Assembly: GCA_003222395.1 (NCBI GenBank)
Contig: QHWB01000040.1
Span: 384,488-448,487 of the forward strand
DNA length: 64,000 nucleotides
Direction of reading: 5' to 3'
From: Acidobacteriota bacterium
Lineage (GTDB): Bacteria > Acidobacteriota > Vicinamibacteria > Vicinamibacterales > CAVVIG01
Position numbers and translations under genes: made by a program. Positions 35,032 through 43,597 of this stretch are shown here, one piece after another (the first letter of the stretch is position 1; each line of letters starts with the position of its first letter). The notes beneath the pieces are model-generated. The model was not told the DNA's origin, searched no databases, and was given only the letters and a program-made list of their open reading frames with translations.

Positions 35032-35385
35032 TCAGACAGCCATCGCGTCCGGCGGGATTTCACCGGCCGCCGGCGACGGAGCCGCCGGCGCCGGCTCCTT
35101 GTTGATCAGCTCCTTCAGCTCCTTGCCCGGCTTGAAGTACGGCACCTTCTTCGGCGGCACATCGACCTTGTCGCCCGTCTTCGGGTTCCGCCCCTTGCGC
35201 GGTTCGCGCCTGCGCAGCCGGAAACTGCCGAAGCCCCGCAGCTCGATCTTCTCCCCGCGGTGCAGCGCGTCGATGATGCTCTTGAACACCGTATCGACGA
35301 TCACCTCGGAGTGCTTCTTCGTCAGGTCCGACACGCGCGACACTTCCTCGACGAGCTCCGCCTTGGTCATGCTGCCGCTGGTCAT
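35032..35385 (-). CDS. HU/IHF family DNA-binding protein
   Basis: A 117-residue DNA-bending nucleoid protein. The core MTKAELVEEVSRVSDLTKK, IELRGFGSFRLRRREPRKGR and NPKTGDKVDVPPKKVPYFKP matches HU/IHF, including the beta-arm with its conserved Pro. A Pro/Ala-rich C-terminal tail (about 98-117) is an extension. Located just downstream of rpsA, an arrangement shared with ihfB in many bacteria, so IHF-beta-like is possible, but a lone HU is equally likely. AGAGAGG gives a normal ribosome binding site. Confidence 0.9.
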   Translation of the reverse strand: MTSGSMTKAELVEEVSRVSDLTKKHSEVIVDTVFKSIIDALHRGEKIELRGFGSFRLRRREPRKGRNPKTGDKVDVPPKKVPYFKPGKELKELINKEPAPAAPSPAAGEIPPDAMAV

Positions 35386-35420
35386 GTGCTGCCTCTCTCT
35401 GGGGGCTGGGGGCTGGTCCC

Positions 35421-37223
35421 CTACCGATTTCTAAAGTGATCGCCGAGCGTCGCCGTGCCGTCGCCTGCCGATTCCTGATATGCCTCCCAGTCGGCGCGGA
35501 ACTCATCTGACTTCATCGCGCGAATCGACAAACCAATCTTCCGCTCCGATGGAGCGAGCTTGATGATCTTCATCGGATAGGTCTCGCCGACCTTGAGATC
35601 GATCTTCTCGTCCTTCCCGGCGTGGCGCGAGTCGTCGAACTCCGACACGTGGATCAGCCCTTCGATCCCTTCGTCCAACTCGACGAACGCACCGAAGTTC
35701 GTCATCCGCACGACCTTGCCTTCGATGGTGTCGCCGACGTGATGGCGCGAGAAGAAGTCGTCCCAGATGTCGGTCGCGAGCTGTTTCAGCCCGAGCGACA
35801 GCCGCTGGTTCTCGGCGTCGATGTTGAGCACCATCGCCTCGACGACGTCGCCCTTCTTGAGCACTTCGGACGGATGCTTGATGCGCTTGCTCCACGACAT
35901 GTCGGAGATGTGAATGAGGCCGTCGATCTCCTCTTCCACTTCGACGAAGGCGCCGAACTCGGTCAGGTTGCGCACCTTGCCGGTGATCTTCGAGCCGACG
36001 GGATACTTGTCGGCCAGGTCGTGCCACGGATTGGTCTCGACCTGTTTGAGGCCGAGCGAGATGCGCCGCGCGGTCGGGTCGACGCCGAGCACCATCGCGT
36101 CGACCGAGTCGCCGACGTTGAGAATCTTCGACGGGTGTTTGACCCGCTTGCTCCACGACATCTCGCTGACGTGAATGAGACCCTCGACGCCCGATTCGAG
36201 CTCGACGAAGGCGCCGTAGTCGGTGAGGCTCACCACTTTGCCGCCGACGCGCGCGCCGACCGGATAGCGGTCCATGACGTTCGCCCACGGATCGGTGATC
36301 AGCTGCTTGTGGCCGAGCGAAACGCGCTCGGTCGCCGGATCGTACTTGAGCACGATCACGTCGATCTCGTCGTTCACCTTGAACAGCTCCGACGGATGCC
36401 CGACGCGGCCCCACGACATGTCGGTGATGTGCAGCAGGCCGTCGATGCCGCCGAGATCGATGAACGCGCCGTAGTCGGTGATGTTCTTGACGACGCCCTT
36501 GAGCACCTTGCCCTCGGCGAGCGTCTCGAGCGTGTGCTTCTTCTTCTCCGCGTTCTCTTCTTCGAGCAGCGCCTTGCGCGACAGCACGATGTTGCCGCGC
36601 TTCTTGTTGACCTTGATGACGCGCATCCGCAGCTCCTGGCCGCGCAGCGCGTCGAGATTTCTCACGGGACGCACGTCGATCTGCGATCCGGGCAGGAACG
36701 CGCGGACGCCGATGTCGACCGCGAGGCCGCCCTTGATCCGCTCGATGACGCGGCCGATGACGACCTTGCGCTCGGCATAGGCCTTCTCGACCTCGTCCCA
36801 AATCTTCATCTTCTCGGCTTTTTCGCGCGAGAGGACGACGTATCCTTCCCGGTCTTCCGTGCGCTCGAGCAGCACGTCGACGATGTCGCCGGGCTGCACC
36901 GTCATTTCGCCGTTCTCGTCGAGGAACTCGTCGACCTGAATGATGCCTTCGGACTTGTATCCGACGTCGACGATCACTTCCGAAGGAGTGACCTTGAGAA
37001 CCGTTCCCTTGACGACCTCGCCTTCCGCGATGTTCCGGAAGCTGTTATCGTAGGCGGTGAGCAGAGCCTCGAAGGCATCCTTGTCGATCTGCTCATCATC
37101 GTCGCGCGGCCGCGCTTTCAGCGTGCTGCGGTCCGAGCGCTCCGGGCGTTCCGGTCGTTCGGTCGTCGCCGTGGCGGCGCCGCCACCGGCACCAGGAGTG
37201 TTCTCATCTTCAAGCTTCGCCAT
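35421..37223 (-). CDS. rpsA: 30S ribosomal protein S1
   Basis: A 600-residue protein with six tandem S1 (OB-fold) RNA-binding domains (starting about residues 55, 140, 225, 310, 397, 482); repeat signatures such as DYGAFIDLGGIDGLLHITDM and FGAFVELDEGIEGLIHVSEF are clear. The N-terminal 50 residues are a low-complexity acidic/basic region and the C-terminus is short. ATG 37223 with GAGGAG about 11 bases upstream; a GTG nine bases earlier is an alternative. S1 is normally needed to start leadered mRNAs, so its presence together with many leaderless starts is of interest. Next to cmk in synteny, with one small gene between. Confidence 0.95.
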   Translation of the reverse strand: MAKLEDENTPGAGGGAATATTERPERPERSDRSTLKARPRDDDEQIDKDAFEALLTAYDNSFRNIAEGEVVKGTVLKVTPSEVIVDVGYKSEGIIQVDEFLDENGEMTVQPGDIVDVLLERTEDREGYVVLSREKAEKMKIWDEVEKAYAERKVVIGRVIERIKGGLAVDIGVRAFLPGSQIDVRPVRNLDALRGQELRMRVIKVNKKRGNIVLSRKALLEEENAEKKKHTLETLAEGKVLKGVVKNITDYGAFIDLGGIDGLLHITDMSWGRVGHPSELFKVNDEIDVIVLKYDPATERVSLGHKQLITDPWANVMDRYPVGARVGGKVVSLTDYGAFVELESGVEGLIHVSEMSWSKRVKHPSKILNVGDSVDAMVLGVDPTARRISLGLKQVETNPWHDLADKYPVGSKITGKVRNLTEFGAFVEVEEEIDGLIHISDMSWSKRIKHPSEVLKKGDVVEAMVLNIDAENQRLSLGLKQLATDIWDDFFSRHHVGDTIEGKVVRMTNFGAFVELDEGIEGLIHVSEFDDSRHAGKDEKIDLKVGETYPMKIIKLAPSERKIGLSIRAMKSDEFRADWEAYQESAGDGTATLGDHFRNR

Positions 37224-37332
37224 GCCTTGCACGTCTCCTCTGGTCGATCTTTTACTTCTGGGCGATTTGCCGGTGGCTCGTTTTGGGGCACCGGCACCCC
37301 GAGTGGGTTATCGAAATTCCGATAAGCAACAG

Positions 37333-37362
37333 AGAGTACGACACTTATCGCAAAACTGTCAA
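37333..37362 (-). promoter_or_regulatory. Candidate rpsA promoter
   Basis: On the minus strand TTGACA (37357-37362) and TACTCT (37333-37338) are 18 bases apart, upstream of rpsA. The predicted leader is about 100 bases and carries a TTATCG-N6-CGATAA inverted repeat near 37312-37325, a possible site for S1 autoregulation. Confidence 0.45.
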
Positions 37363-37382
37363 GGTTGCGAAAGGACGTGACC

Positions 37383-37919
37383 ATGGCCAAACGGAAGGCC
37401 ACACGACGAGGAAAGCCACCCGCTCGCGACCGCAAGAAGGCGGCGCGGCCTTCGGCGAAACGGTCGATCAAGCAGACAGCGAAGCAGACAGCCCGGAAAA
37501 CCGCCCCGAAACGTCGCCCCAGGCCGCGCCGATCGCCTCGGCTGGACCGGGCGCGCCGCACGCTCGACGAGACGGTGCCGACGCCGCCCTCTTCACTCAA
37601 TATGGATCGCCGCGGCTCGGCGGCGCGCACCGGCCGGGCCGAGCTCGAGGAGAACCGCGCACGGCATCGCGGCATGACCGACGTGGCCGGCGGTGACCTC
37701 GACGTGGACGTCGAGGACGCGTACTTCACGGGTGAAGAGACGCCCGGAGGCGACAATACGACGCCCGATCAGGACGTCGTCGACGACATCGGAAAGGCGC
37801 TCGGCGTGCAGTACGAGGACAACGAAGAGCTGCGCTCGAGCGACAAAGTCGTCGAGCGCGACAAGCACCGCTGGGAGCTCGATCCGGCCTCTGCCGAAGA
37901 TTACAAAGAACGCAAGTAA
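37383..37919 (+). CDS. DUF6335-like protein with basic, histone-like N-terminus
   Basis: A 178-residue protein. The first 60 residues are Lys/Arg/Ala-rich (MAKRKATRRGKPPARDRKKA, then KQTAKQTARKTAPKRRPRP), like histone H1 tails; the rest is an acidic conserved block with AELEENRARHRGMTDVAGGD, YFTGEETPGGDNTTPDQD and VVERDKHRWELDP, which I recognise as DUF6335-like. The function is unknown; nucleic-acid binding of the tail is inferred. AAAGGA precedes the ATG at 37383 by about eight bases. Its 3' end overlaps the end of cmk by 19 bases, convergently. Confidence 0.7.
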   Translation: MAKRKATRRGKPPARDRKKAARPSAKRSIKQTAKQTARKTAPKRRPRPRRSPRLDRARRTLDETVPTPPSSLNMDRRGSAARTGRAELEENRARHRGMTDVAGGDLDVDVEDAYFTGEETPGGDNTTPDQDVVDDIGKALGVQYEDNEELRSSDKVVERDKHRWELDPASAEDYKERK

Positions 37920-38566
37920 GGGCGGATCACTGAAATCACTTCCCGTACAACTTCGTCTACGCTCTTGCCGGTCGTATCGATGACCACGGCATCCTTCGCT
38001 ACGTACAGCGGGGACGCCGTGCGCGTACGGTCGATCGCGTCGCGCGTTCTGAGCAGCGTCGCCACGTCGGCGACCGCCGTCGGCCCGCCTGAATGCGCGG
38101 GATCGGCCGCGCGCCGCCGCGCCCGCTCGTCTGGCGACGCATCGAGGTAGATCTTCACGTCGGCGTTCGGAAAGACGACGGTGCCGATGTCACGGCCCTC
38201 CATCACGATCGCGCCCTGCGTGCCGCACTCCCGCTGACGCTCGACGAGCACGGCACGAACCTTCGGCAACCGCGCGACCGCTGCTGCGGCGCGATCGATT
38301 TCCGGCGTGCGAATCGCGCGCGTGACATCGCTGCCGTCGATCGTGATGAGCGGCGGCGTCACGTCGATGATCGATCGCTCGGCCAGCGCGGCCACCCCAT
38401 CGTCGCTGTCGAGCGGCACGCCGTCCCGCAGCGCCTTCCAACCCACGGCGCGGTACATCGCGCCGCTGTCGACATGGCGGTAACCGAGCTGCGCCGCGAC
38501 GGCGCGCGCTACGGTTCCTTTTCCTGCGCCGGAGGGGCCGTCGATGGCGATCACGAGCTGTTTCAT
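37901..38566 (-). CDS. cmk: Cytidylate kinase
   Basis: A 221-residue P-loop kinase phosphorylating CMP/dCMP. P-loop is AIDGPSGAGKGTVARAVA, followed by YRHVDSGAMYRAVGW and MEGRDIGTVVFPNADVKIYL, all canonical. ATG 38566 starts the family alignment; a longer frame upstream is spurious. rpsA, which typically follows cmk, is separated here by the convergent DUF6335-like gene. Its start region is divergent from and close to the alpha/beta hydrolase gene. Confidence 0.95.
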   Translation of the reverse strand: MKQLVIAIDGPSGAGKGTVARAVAAQLGYRHVDSGAMYRAVGWKALRDGVPLDSDDGVAALAERSIIDVTPPLITIDGSDVTRAIRTPEIDRAAAAVARLPKVRAVLVERQRECGTQGAIVMEGRDIGTVVFPNADVKIYLDASPDERARRRAADPAHSGGPTAVADVATLLRTRDAIDRTRTASPLYVAKDAVVIDTTGKSVDEVVREVISVIRPYLRSL

Positions 38567-38639
38567 TGGGCAGGACGGGCGGGGAAGGGCAGGACGGGCT
38601 GCCCATCCCGGCCAAATCGAACCGGCTCGCGAGTGTAAC

Positions 38640-39902
38640 ATGCGCATCATGAGGCGATGGTCGATCGCCACCGTCGTTGTCGTCGTGACGCTCGCGGGCG
38701 GCGTGTTCATCGCGCGGCCGTTCGTGCACGGCCTGTCGTTCGTGATTCGCGCGGCCGAAATGGACGGCACGCTTCGGCGCGTCGCCGATCTCGACGCGTC
38801 GGCCGAGCGGGAGCGCGAGATTGCAATCCCGACGCCGGGTGGATCGATGCGGGGACGCGTTTACGAGCCGATCGGCGCGCCGCACCGCGCGGCGCTCCTC
38901 GTCTCGGGTTTGCACTCGTCGGGCATCGACGAGCCGCGGCTGATGCGGCTCGCGCGACAACTGGCCGCAGATCATCTCGTCGTCGTCACGCCCGACATTC
39001 CCGAGCTCTCACGGTTCGAGATCACGCCGGCGATCACCGACACGATCGAACGGACCGCCGGATGGCTCGCATCGGAGTCGGGTCTTGCGCCCGATCGCAC
39101 GGTGGCGTTGATGGGGATCAGCTTCAGCGGCGGCCTTTCGCTCGTCGCCGCCGGACGGCCATCGCTCGCCGAACGCGTCGCGTATGTGTTCTCGTTCGGC
39201 GGTCACGACGATCTGCCGCGCGTGCTGCGTTATCTGTGCACGGGACAGGAGCCCTATCCGTCGCATCAGCTCGGAATCCGGCCCTTCGACGGAGCTCAGG
39301 GGCGCCGTGATCCTGTCGACCGGCGGCTGAAGCCGGATGAGACGACTGGCGGGACCGACCAGCCCTTCACGCGCGCTCCACACGATTACGGCGTTGCCGT
39401 CATCCTGCTTGGCGTCGCAGAGCGCCTCGTGCCGGCGCGGCAGGTCGAGCCGCTTCGGGCGGCGATCCGGCAATATCTCTGGGCCTCCGCGCTCGACAGC
39501 GGCGTAGACAAGCCGCGGGCGGCCGCGGAGTTCGACGCCGTGCGCGCGCTGACGAACAAGCTGCCGGAACCGTCGGCCACGCTGCTCCGATACGTCGTGG
39601 ATCGCGACGTCGTCCACCTCGGTCCTCGATTGCTGCCCTACGTGCGCTTTTACGGAAGCGATCCCGCGCTGTCGGTGTCGAAGGCCCCGAAGACGTCGGC
39701 GCCGGTATTCCTGCTGCACGGCACCGAAGACAACGTCATTCCGTCGATCGAATCCGAATACCTCGCGCAGGATCTTCGCGGCACCGCTCCGGTGCGGCTG
39801 CTGCTGAGCGGCCTCATCTCGCACGCGGAAGCCGACCGCCCGGCGCACGTCAGCGATGTCGCAGCGCTGGCGTCCTTCTGGGGCGATCTTCTCTCACGGT
39901 GA
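38640..39902 (+). CDS. Membrane-anchored alpha/beta hydrolase
   Basis: A 420-residue protein with an N-terminal signal anchor (about 8-25). The hydrolase core has the nucleophile elbow GISFSGG, an acidic HGTEDNVIPS region and His in LISHAEADRP, giving a plausible Ser-Asp-His triad. The substrate is unknown. Residues about 213-240 (RPFDGAQGRRDPVDRRLKP and onward) are encoded by a dispersed repeat and interrupt the fold between a strand and the lid. The ATG at 38640 gives a proper signal anchor; an upstream ATG is unlikely. Confidence 0.78.
   Translation: MRIMRRWSIATVVVVVTLAGGVFIARPFVHGLSFVIRAAEMDGTLRRVADLDASAEREREIAIPTPGGSMRGRVYEPIGAPHRAALLVSGLHSSGIDEPRLMRLARQLAADHLVVVTPDIPELSRFEITPAITDTIERTAGWLASESGLAPDRTVALMGISFSGGLSLVAAGRPSLAERVAYVFSFGGHDDLPRVLRYLCTGQEPYPSHQLGIRPFDGAQGRRDPVDRRLKPDETTGGTDQPFTRAPHDYGVAVILLGVAERLVPARQVEPLRAAIRQYLWASALDSGVDKPRAAAEFDAVRALTNKLPEPSATLLRYVVDRDVVHLGPRLLPYVRFYGSDPALSVSKAPKTSAPVFLLHGTEDNVIPSIESEYLAQDLRGTAPVRLLLSGLISHAEADRPAHVSDVAALASFWGDLLSR
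39280..39360 (+). repeat. Repeat element inserted in frame in the hydrolase gene (family E)
   Basis: CCCTTCGACGGAGCTCAGGG is a near-palindrome; GACCGGCGGCTGAAGCCGGA follows with its own GGCTgaAGCC hairpin. The frame remains open across it. Confidence 0.65.
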
Positions 39903-39907
39903 CTTCG

Positions 39908-39955
39908 GCGGCTCGCCACGAAAAACACGAAATCACGAAATACGCGAAAAAGAAA
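39908..39955. repeat. CCACGAAA-type dispersed repeat
   Basis: CCACGAAAAACACGAAATCA and CGAAATACGCGAAAAAGAAA lie in the gap before the pseudouridine synthase; related to the repeat at 34356-34440. Confidence 0.6.
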
Positions 39956-39966
39956 AGATAAGGCGG

Positions 39967-39972
39967 TAACGT
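39967..39972 (+). promoter_or_regulatory. Candidate -10 (TAACGT) of the pseudouridine synthase
   Basis: TAACGT ends six bases before the GTG start at 39979; no ribosome binding site is between. Confidence 0.45.
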
Positions 39973-39978
39973 TTATCT

Positions 39979-40770
39979 GTGGAGCGTCTCCAGAAGATTC
40001 TCTCTCAAGCGGGCGTCGCCTCTCGCCGCGCGAGCGAGCAGTTGATGCTCGAGGGACGCGTCAGCGTCAACGGCCAGACAATCCGCGAGCTCGGCACGAA
40101 AGCCGACCCGTCGCGCGACGACATCCGCGTCGACGGCCGGCGTGTGAAAGTCGCGGAACATCACCGCTACCTGCTGCTCCACAAGCCGCGCGGGTACGTG
40201 ACGACGCGATCCGATCCGCAGCGGCGTCCGACCGTGATCGATCTTCTGCGCGGCGTCCGCGAATACGTATATCCGGTCGGGCGGCTCGACTTCGACTCCG
40301 AAGGTCTGCTCCTGCTCACCAACGACGGCGATCTCGCCGCGCGTCTCACGCATCCGCGCCACGGCGTCGCGCGCGTGTACGACGTGCGGGTGCTCGGCGA
40401 ACCCGATCGCCACGACATCGATCGGCTGTCGAAGGGTATGACGATCGAGGATCGCCGCACAGAGCCGGCGGACGTGAAGGTCGCCGGTCCCGGCCACCTG
40501 ATCGTCACGATTCGCGAAGGACGAAACCGTCAGGTGCGAAAGATGTGCGACGCGATCGGTCACCCGGTGGCCGCGCTCAAACGTGTGGCGATCGGCCCCA
40601 TCAGGGACGCGAAGCTGAAGCCGGGTGAGTGGCGCGAGCTGAGCGAGGACGAGGTCAGGAGGCTGAAGACGGTCGCGGCTCGAGCTCGAACGCTCCACCA
40701 CGGAGGACACGAAGCGCATGGCCTCCGACCCTCACAAACCGCTGCGAGACGACGTTCACCTGCTCGGTGA
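39979..40770 (+). CDS. RluB/RsuA-family pseudouridine synthase
   Basis: A 263-residue enzyme with an N-terminal S4 RNA-binding domain (MERLQKILSQAGVASRRASE) and a catalytic domain with the conserved Asp in GRLDFDSEGLLLLTNDGDLA. NRQVRKMCDAIGHPV is typical of RluB, which modifies 23S rRNA helix 89. The last 25 residues (after about 238) are coded by a CCACGGAGGACACGAAG repeat and by the overlapping start of ppc (53 bases), so this tail is not part of the conserved enzyme. GTG start at 39979. Confidence 0.88.
   Translation: MERLQKILSQAGVASRRASEQLMLEGRVSVNGQTIRELGTKADPSRDDIRVDGRRVKVAEHHRYLLLHKPRGYVTTRSDPQRRPTVIDLLRGVREYVYPVGRLDFDSEGLLLLTNDGDLAARLTHPRHGVARVYDVRVLGEPDRHDIDRLSKGMTIEDRRTEPADVKVAGPGHLIVTIREGRNRQVRKMCDAIGHPVAALKRVAIGPIRDAKLKPGEWRELSEDEVRRLKTVAARARTLHHGGHEAHGLRPSQTAARRRSPAR
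40698..40716 (+). repeat. CCACGGAGGACACGAAG repeat
   Basis: A single unit of the CCACGAAG family. It encodes HHGGHEA in the tail of the pseudouridine synthase and lies immediately before the ppc ATG, where its GGAGGAC could act as the ppc ribosome binding site. Confidence 0.6.
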
Positions 40771-43477
40771 GCTGCTCGGCGAGACGCTGCGGATACACGA
40801 AGGCGACGCGCTCTTCAATCGCGTGGAGCGGGTGCGCGCGATCGCGAAGGCCGCGCATGCCGGTGAAGCCGGAGCGTTCGATCTGCTCGCCGACGTTCTG
40901 GGCGACATGCCCATCGAAGCCGCCGTGCCCGTCGCGCGCGCCTTCGCGCACTTCCTGGCGCTGGCCAACATCGCGGAGCAGCACCACCGGACGCGCCGCC
41001 GGCGCGATCACGCGCGCGACGCCGACCGGCACCCCCAGCGCGGCTCGTGCGCCGAGACGTTCGCGCGGCTGATCGGCGCCGGCGTCGCGCCAGACACGCT
41101 CGCCGACGCCGTCGTTTCGTCGCGCGTCGAGCTCGTGCTGACCGCGCATCCGACCGAAGTCGTCCGGCGCACGCTGATTCAGAAGTACAACCGCATCGCG
41201 TCGATCCTCGCGTTTCGCGATCGGGTCGATCTGACGCCCGTGGAACACGACGATGCGATCGATGGTCTGAGGCGCGAGATCGCGGCGGCCTGGCAGAGTG
41301 ACGAAGCGCGCGCCCGTCGGATCTCGCCGCTCGACGAAGTCCGCGCGGGCCTCATCGTGTTCGAAGAAACCTTGTGGGACGCGGTGCCTGCCTACCTGCG
41401 CGAAGTCGATCGCGCGCTCCGCGACGCCACGGGGCGGTCGCTGCCGCTCGACGCCACGCCGATTCGCTTCGGTTCGTGGATTGGCGGCGATCGCGACGGC
41501 AACCCGAACGTCACGCCCGAGGTCACGCGGCAGGCGACGTGGCTCGCGCGATGGCAGGCCGCCGCCCTCTACCTGCCCGAGGTGGAAGCGCTGCGCGACG
41601 AGCTGTCGATGTCGCGAGCCTCGCCAGAGCTCGCCGACCGCGCCGGCGGCGCCCGCGAACCGTATCGCGTGCTGCTGCGCGAGGTTCGCGATCGATTGAG
41701 CGCCACGCGCGAGCTGGCGGAGGCGCAGCTTGGCAGCGCTGAAGGGCTGCGCTACGAAGCGTCTGATTCGCCAACGCCCAATGCTGATGCCTCCTCTGTT
41801 GCGCAGCCCTTTAGGGATGCCTCGATGGCGCGGCCCTTGAGAGCTGCCTACCTCCGCGTCGCCGATCTCGCCGAGCCCCTGCTCCTCTGCCACCGCTCGC
41901 TCGAAGCGACCGGCAATCAACAGATCGCGAGCGGACGCCTGACGGATCTCCTGCGCCGCGTAACGACGTTCGGTCTCGTGCTCGCGCGCCTCGATCTTCG
42001 GCAGGACTCGGCGCGCCACGCCGAGGCCGTCGATTGGATCTTCGCGTCACGCGGCGACGAGTACTCGTCACGGTCCGAAGAAGGACGCCAGCAGATGCTG
42101 CTGACCGCTCTCGCCGGCGCGCGCGGTGCGATCGACGATCTGCCCCTCGCCGGCGCGCCCGAACCGGTCCGCGACACCGTCGAAACCTTTCGAACAGCGG
42201 CGGCGATCGACGGCGAATCGCTTGGCGCGTACGTGATCACGATGGCGCGCCAGCCCTCCGACGTGCTCGCCGTGGAGTGGCTTCAGCATCTCGCCGGCGG
42301 CGCGGTCCGCCAGCGCCTGGTTCCGCTCTTCGAGACCGCCGATGACCTCGACGCGGCGGGACGTGTGCTCCGCACGCTCTTCGCGACGCCGTGGTATCGC
42401 AACCGGATCGCGAATCATCAGGAAGTGATGATCGGATATTCCGACTCGGCGAAGGATGCCGGCCGATTCAGCGCGGCCTGGGCGCTCTACCGCGCGCAGG
42501 AGGACATCGTCGCCACCTGTCGCGAACACGGCGTCGCGCTGACGCTGTTCCACGGCCGCGGCGGGAGCGTCGGGCGCGGCGGCGGGCCGACGTATCTCGC
42601 GATTCAATCGCAGCCGCCCGGCTCGATCGACGGCACGCTGCGCGTCACCGAGCAGGGCGAGATGATCCAGGCGAAGTTCGGGCTGCCGGACATCGCCGTG
42701 CGGACGATGGAGGTGTACACGACGGCGACCGTGGAGGCGACGCTCAAGCCACCGCTGGCGCCGGATCCTCGATGGCGCTCGGCGATGGACCGCGCGGCGA
42801 CGGAAGCGCGTGACGCCTACCGGCGAATCGTCCGCGAGCATCCGCGGTTCGTCGAGTATTTCCGGTCGGCGACGCCCGAGCCGGAGCTGCGCGCCATCAA
42901 CATCGGCAGCCGGCCGGCGCGCCGACCGTCGCCTTCATCGACCGGCGGCGCACAAGACGGCATCGAGAGCCTCCGCGCCATTCCGTGGCAGTTCGCCTGG
43001 ACACAGACGCGACTGCTCCTCGCGTCGTGGCTCGGCGTGGAAGCGGCGCTCGGCGAAGCCGCCGCGCGCGGCAGCGAGCCGCCGCTCGACGCGATGTACG
43101 ACGGGTGGCCGTTCTTCCGCTCGACGATCGATTTGATCGAGATGGTGCTCGCCAAAGCCGATTCGAGGATCGCGGCTCTCTACGATCGCGAGCTCGTGCC
43201 CCCGGATCTGCGGCCGCTCGGCGAGGCGCTGCGCGCGAAGCTCGATGCGGCGACGGCCGCCGTCCTGCGAGTTACACGGCATCGCCAGCTCGTCGAGAAC
43301 AATCCGGTGCTGCGGCGGTCGATCGACGTGCGCAATCCCTACGTCGATCCGATCAATCTCGTGCAGATCGAGCTGCTGCGTCGATTGCGATCCGGGGGCG
43401 ATCGCGACGAACGACTGCAGCGGGCGTTCGTGGTGACAGTGAACGGGATTGCGGCGGGGTTGCGAAATACGGGATGA
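40718..43477 (+). CDS. ppc: Phosphoenolpyruvate carboxylase
   Basis: A 919-residue enzyme fixing bicarbonate onto PEP to give oxaloacetate. The catalytic His is in VLTAHPTEVVRRT; FGSWIGGDRDGNPNVT, IGYSDSAKDAGRFSAAW, FHGRGGSVGRGGGPTYLAI and the C-terminal VTVNGIAAGLRNTG are all present. The segment at residues about 338-376, between the helix ending ATRELAEAQ and LRVADLAEPLLLC, is a repeat-derived insertion. An anaplerotic role is expected. Its start overlaps the pseudouridine synthase by 53 bases. Confidence 0.95.
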   Translation: MASDPHKPLRDDVHLLGELLGETLRIHEGDALFNRVERVRAIAKAAHAGEAGAFDLLADVLGDMPIEAAVPVARAFAHFLALANIAEQHHRTRRRRDHARDADRHPQRGSCAETFARLIGAGVAPDTLADAVVSSRVELVLTAHPTEVVRRTLIQKYNRIASILAFRDRVDLTPVEHDDAIDGLRREIAAAWQSDEARARRISPLDEVRAGLIVFEETLWDAVPAYLREVDRALRDATGRSLPLDATPIRFGSWIGGDRDGNPNVTPEVTRQATWLARWQAAALYLPEVEALRDELSMSRASPELADRAGGAREPYRVLLREVRDRLSATRELAEAQLGSAEGLRYEASDSPTPNADASSVAQPFRDASMARPLRAAYLRVADLAEPLLLCHRSLEATGNQQIASGRLTDLLRRVTTFGLVLARLDLRQDSARHAEAVDWIFASRGDEYSSRSEEGRQQMLLTALAGARGAIDDLPLAGAPEPVRDTVETFRTAAAIDGESLGAYVITMARQPSDVLAVEWLQHLAGGAVRQRLVPLFETADDLDAAGRVLRTLFATPWYRNRIANHQEVMIGYSDSAKDAGRFSAAWALYRAQEDIVATCREHGVALTLFHGRGGSVGRGGGPTYLAIQSQPPGSIDGTLRVTEQGEMIQAKFGLPDIAVRTMEVYTTATVEATLKPPLAPDPRWRSAMDRAATEARDAYRRIVREHPRFVEYFRSATPEPELRAINIGSRPARRPSPSSTGGAQDGIESLRAIPWQFAWTQTRLLLASWLGVEAALGEAAARGSEPPLDAMYDGWPFFRSTIDLIEMVLAKADSRIAALYDRELVPPDLRPLGEALRAKLDAATAAVLRVTRHRQLVENNPVLRRSIDVRNPYVDPINLVQIELLRRLRSGGDRDERLQRAFVVTVNGIAAGLRNTG
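41733..41846 (+). repeat. Inverted repeat family B inserted in frame in ppc
   Basis: GGCAGCGCTGAAGGGCTGCG then CTACGAAG at the left and TGCGCAGCCCTTTAGGGATG at the right are inverted relative to each other. The left unit nearly equals the one at the birA start. The reading frame is preserved. Confidence 0.7.
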
Positions 43478-43507
43478 GGCTGAAGGTCGCCACGCCGCGA
43501 TCCCACT

Positions 43508-43591
43508 GCGACGTTCTGTTCTGGATACGCGCGAGGGCAGCGGCCCGAGCGCGTCAGCGCATGGGGGCGGGGCCCCATGCGAGTAAGAAAA
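43508..43591 (+). repeat. Intergenic copy of repeat family A
   Basis: GCGACGTTCTGTTCTGGATA, then CGCGCGAGGGCAGCGGCCCG, AGCGCGTC, a GGGGCGGGGCCCC core and GAGTAAGAAAA. This is the reference copy in the gap between ppc and scpB, and matches the two units inside uvrC. Confidence 0.8.
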
Positions 43592-43597
43592 GTTGGC

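Noticed and set aside
38544-38640. An N-terminal extension of the hydrolase starting at 38544
   Set aside because: It reads over the cmk start in antisense and is not protein-like; the ATG at 38640 starts a normal signal anchor.
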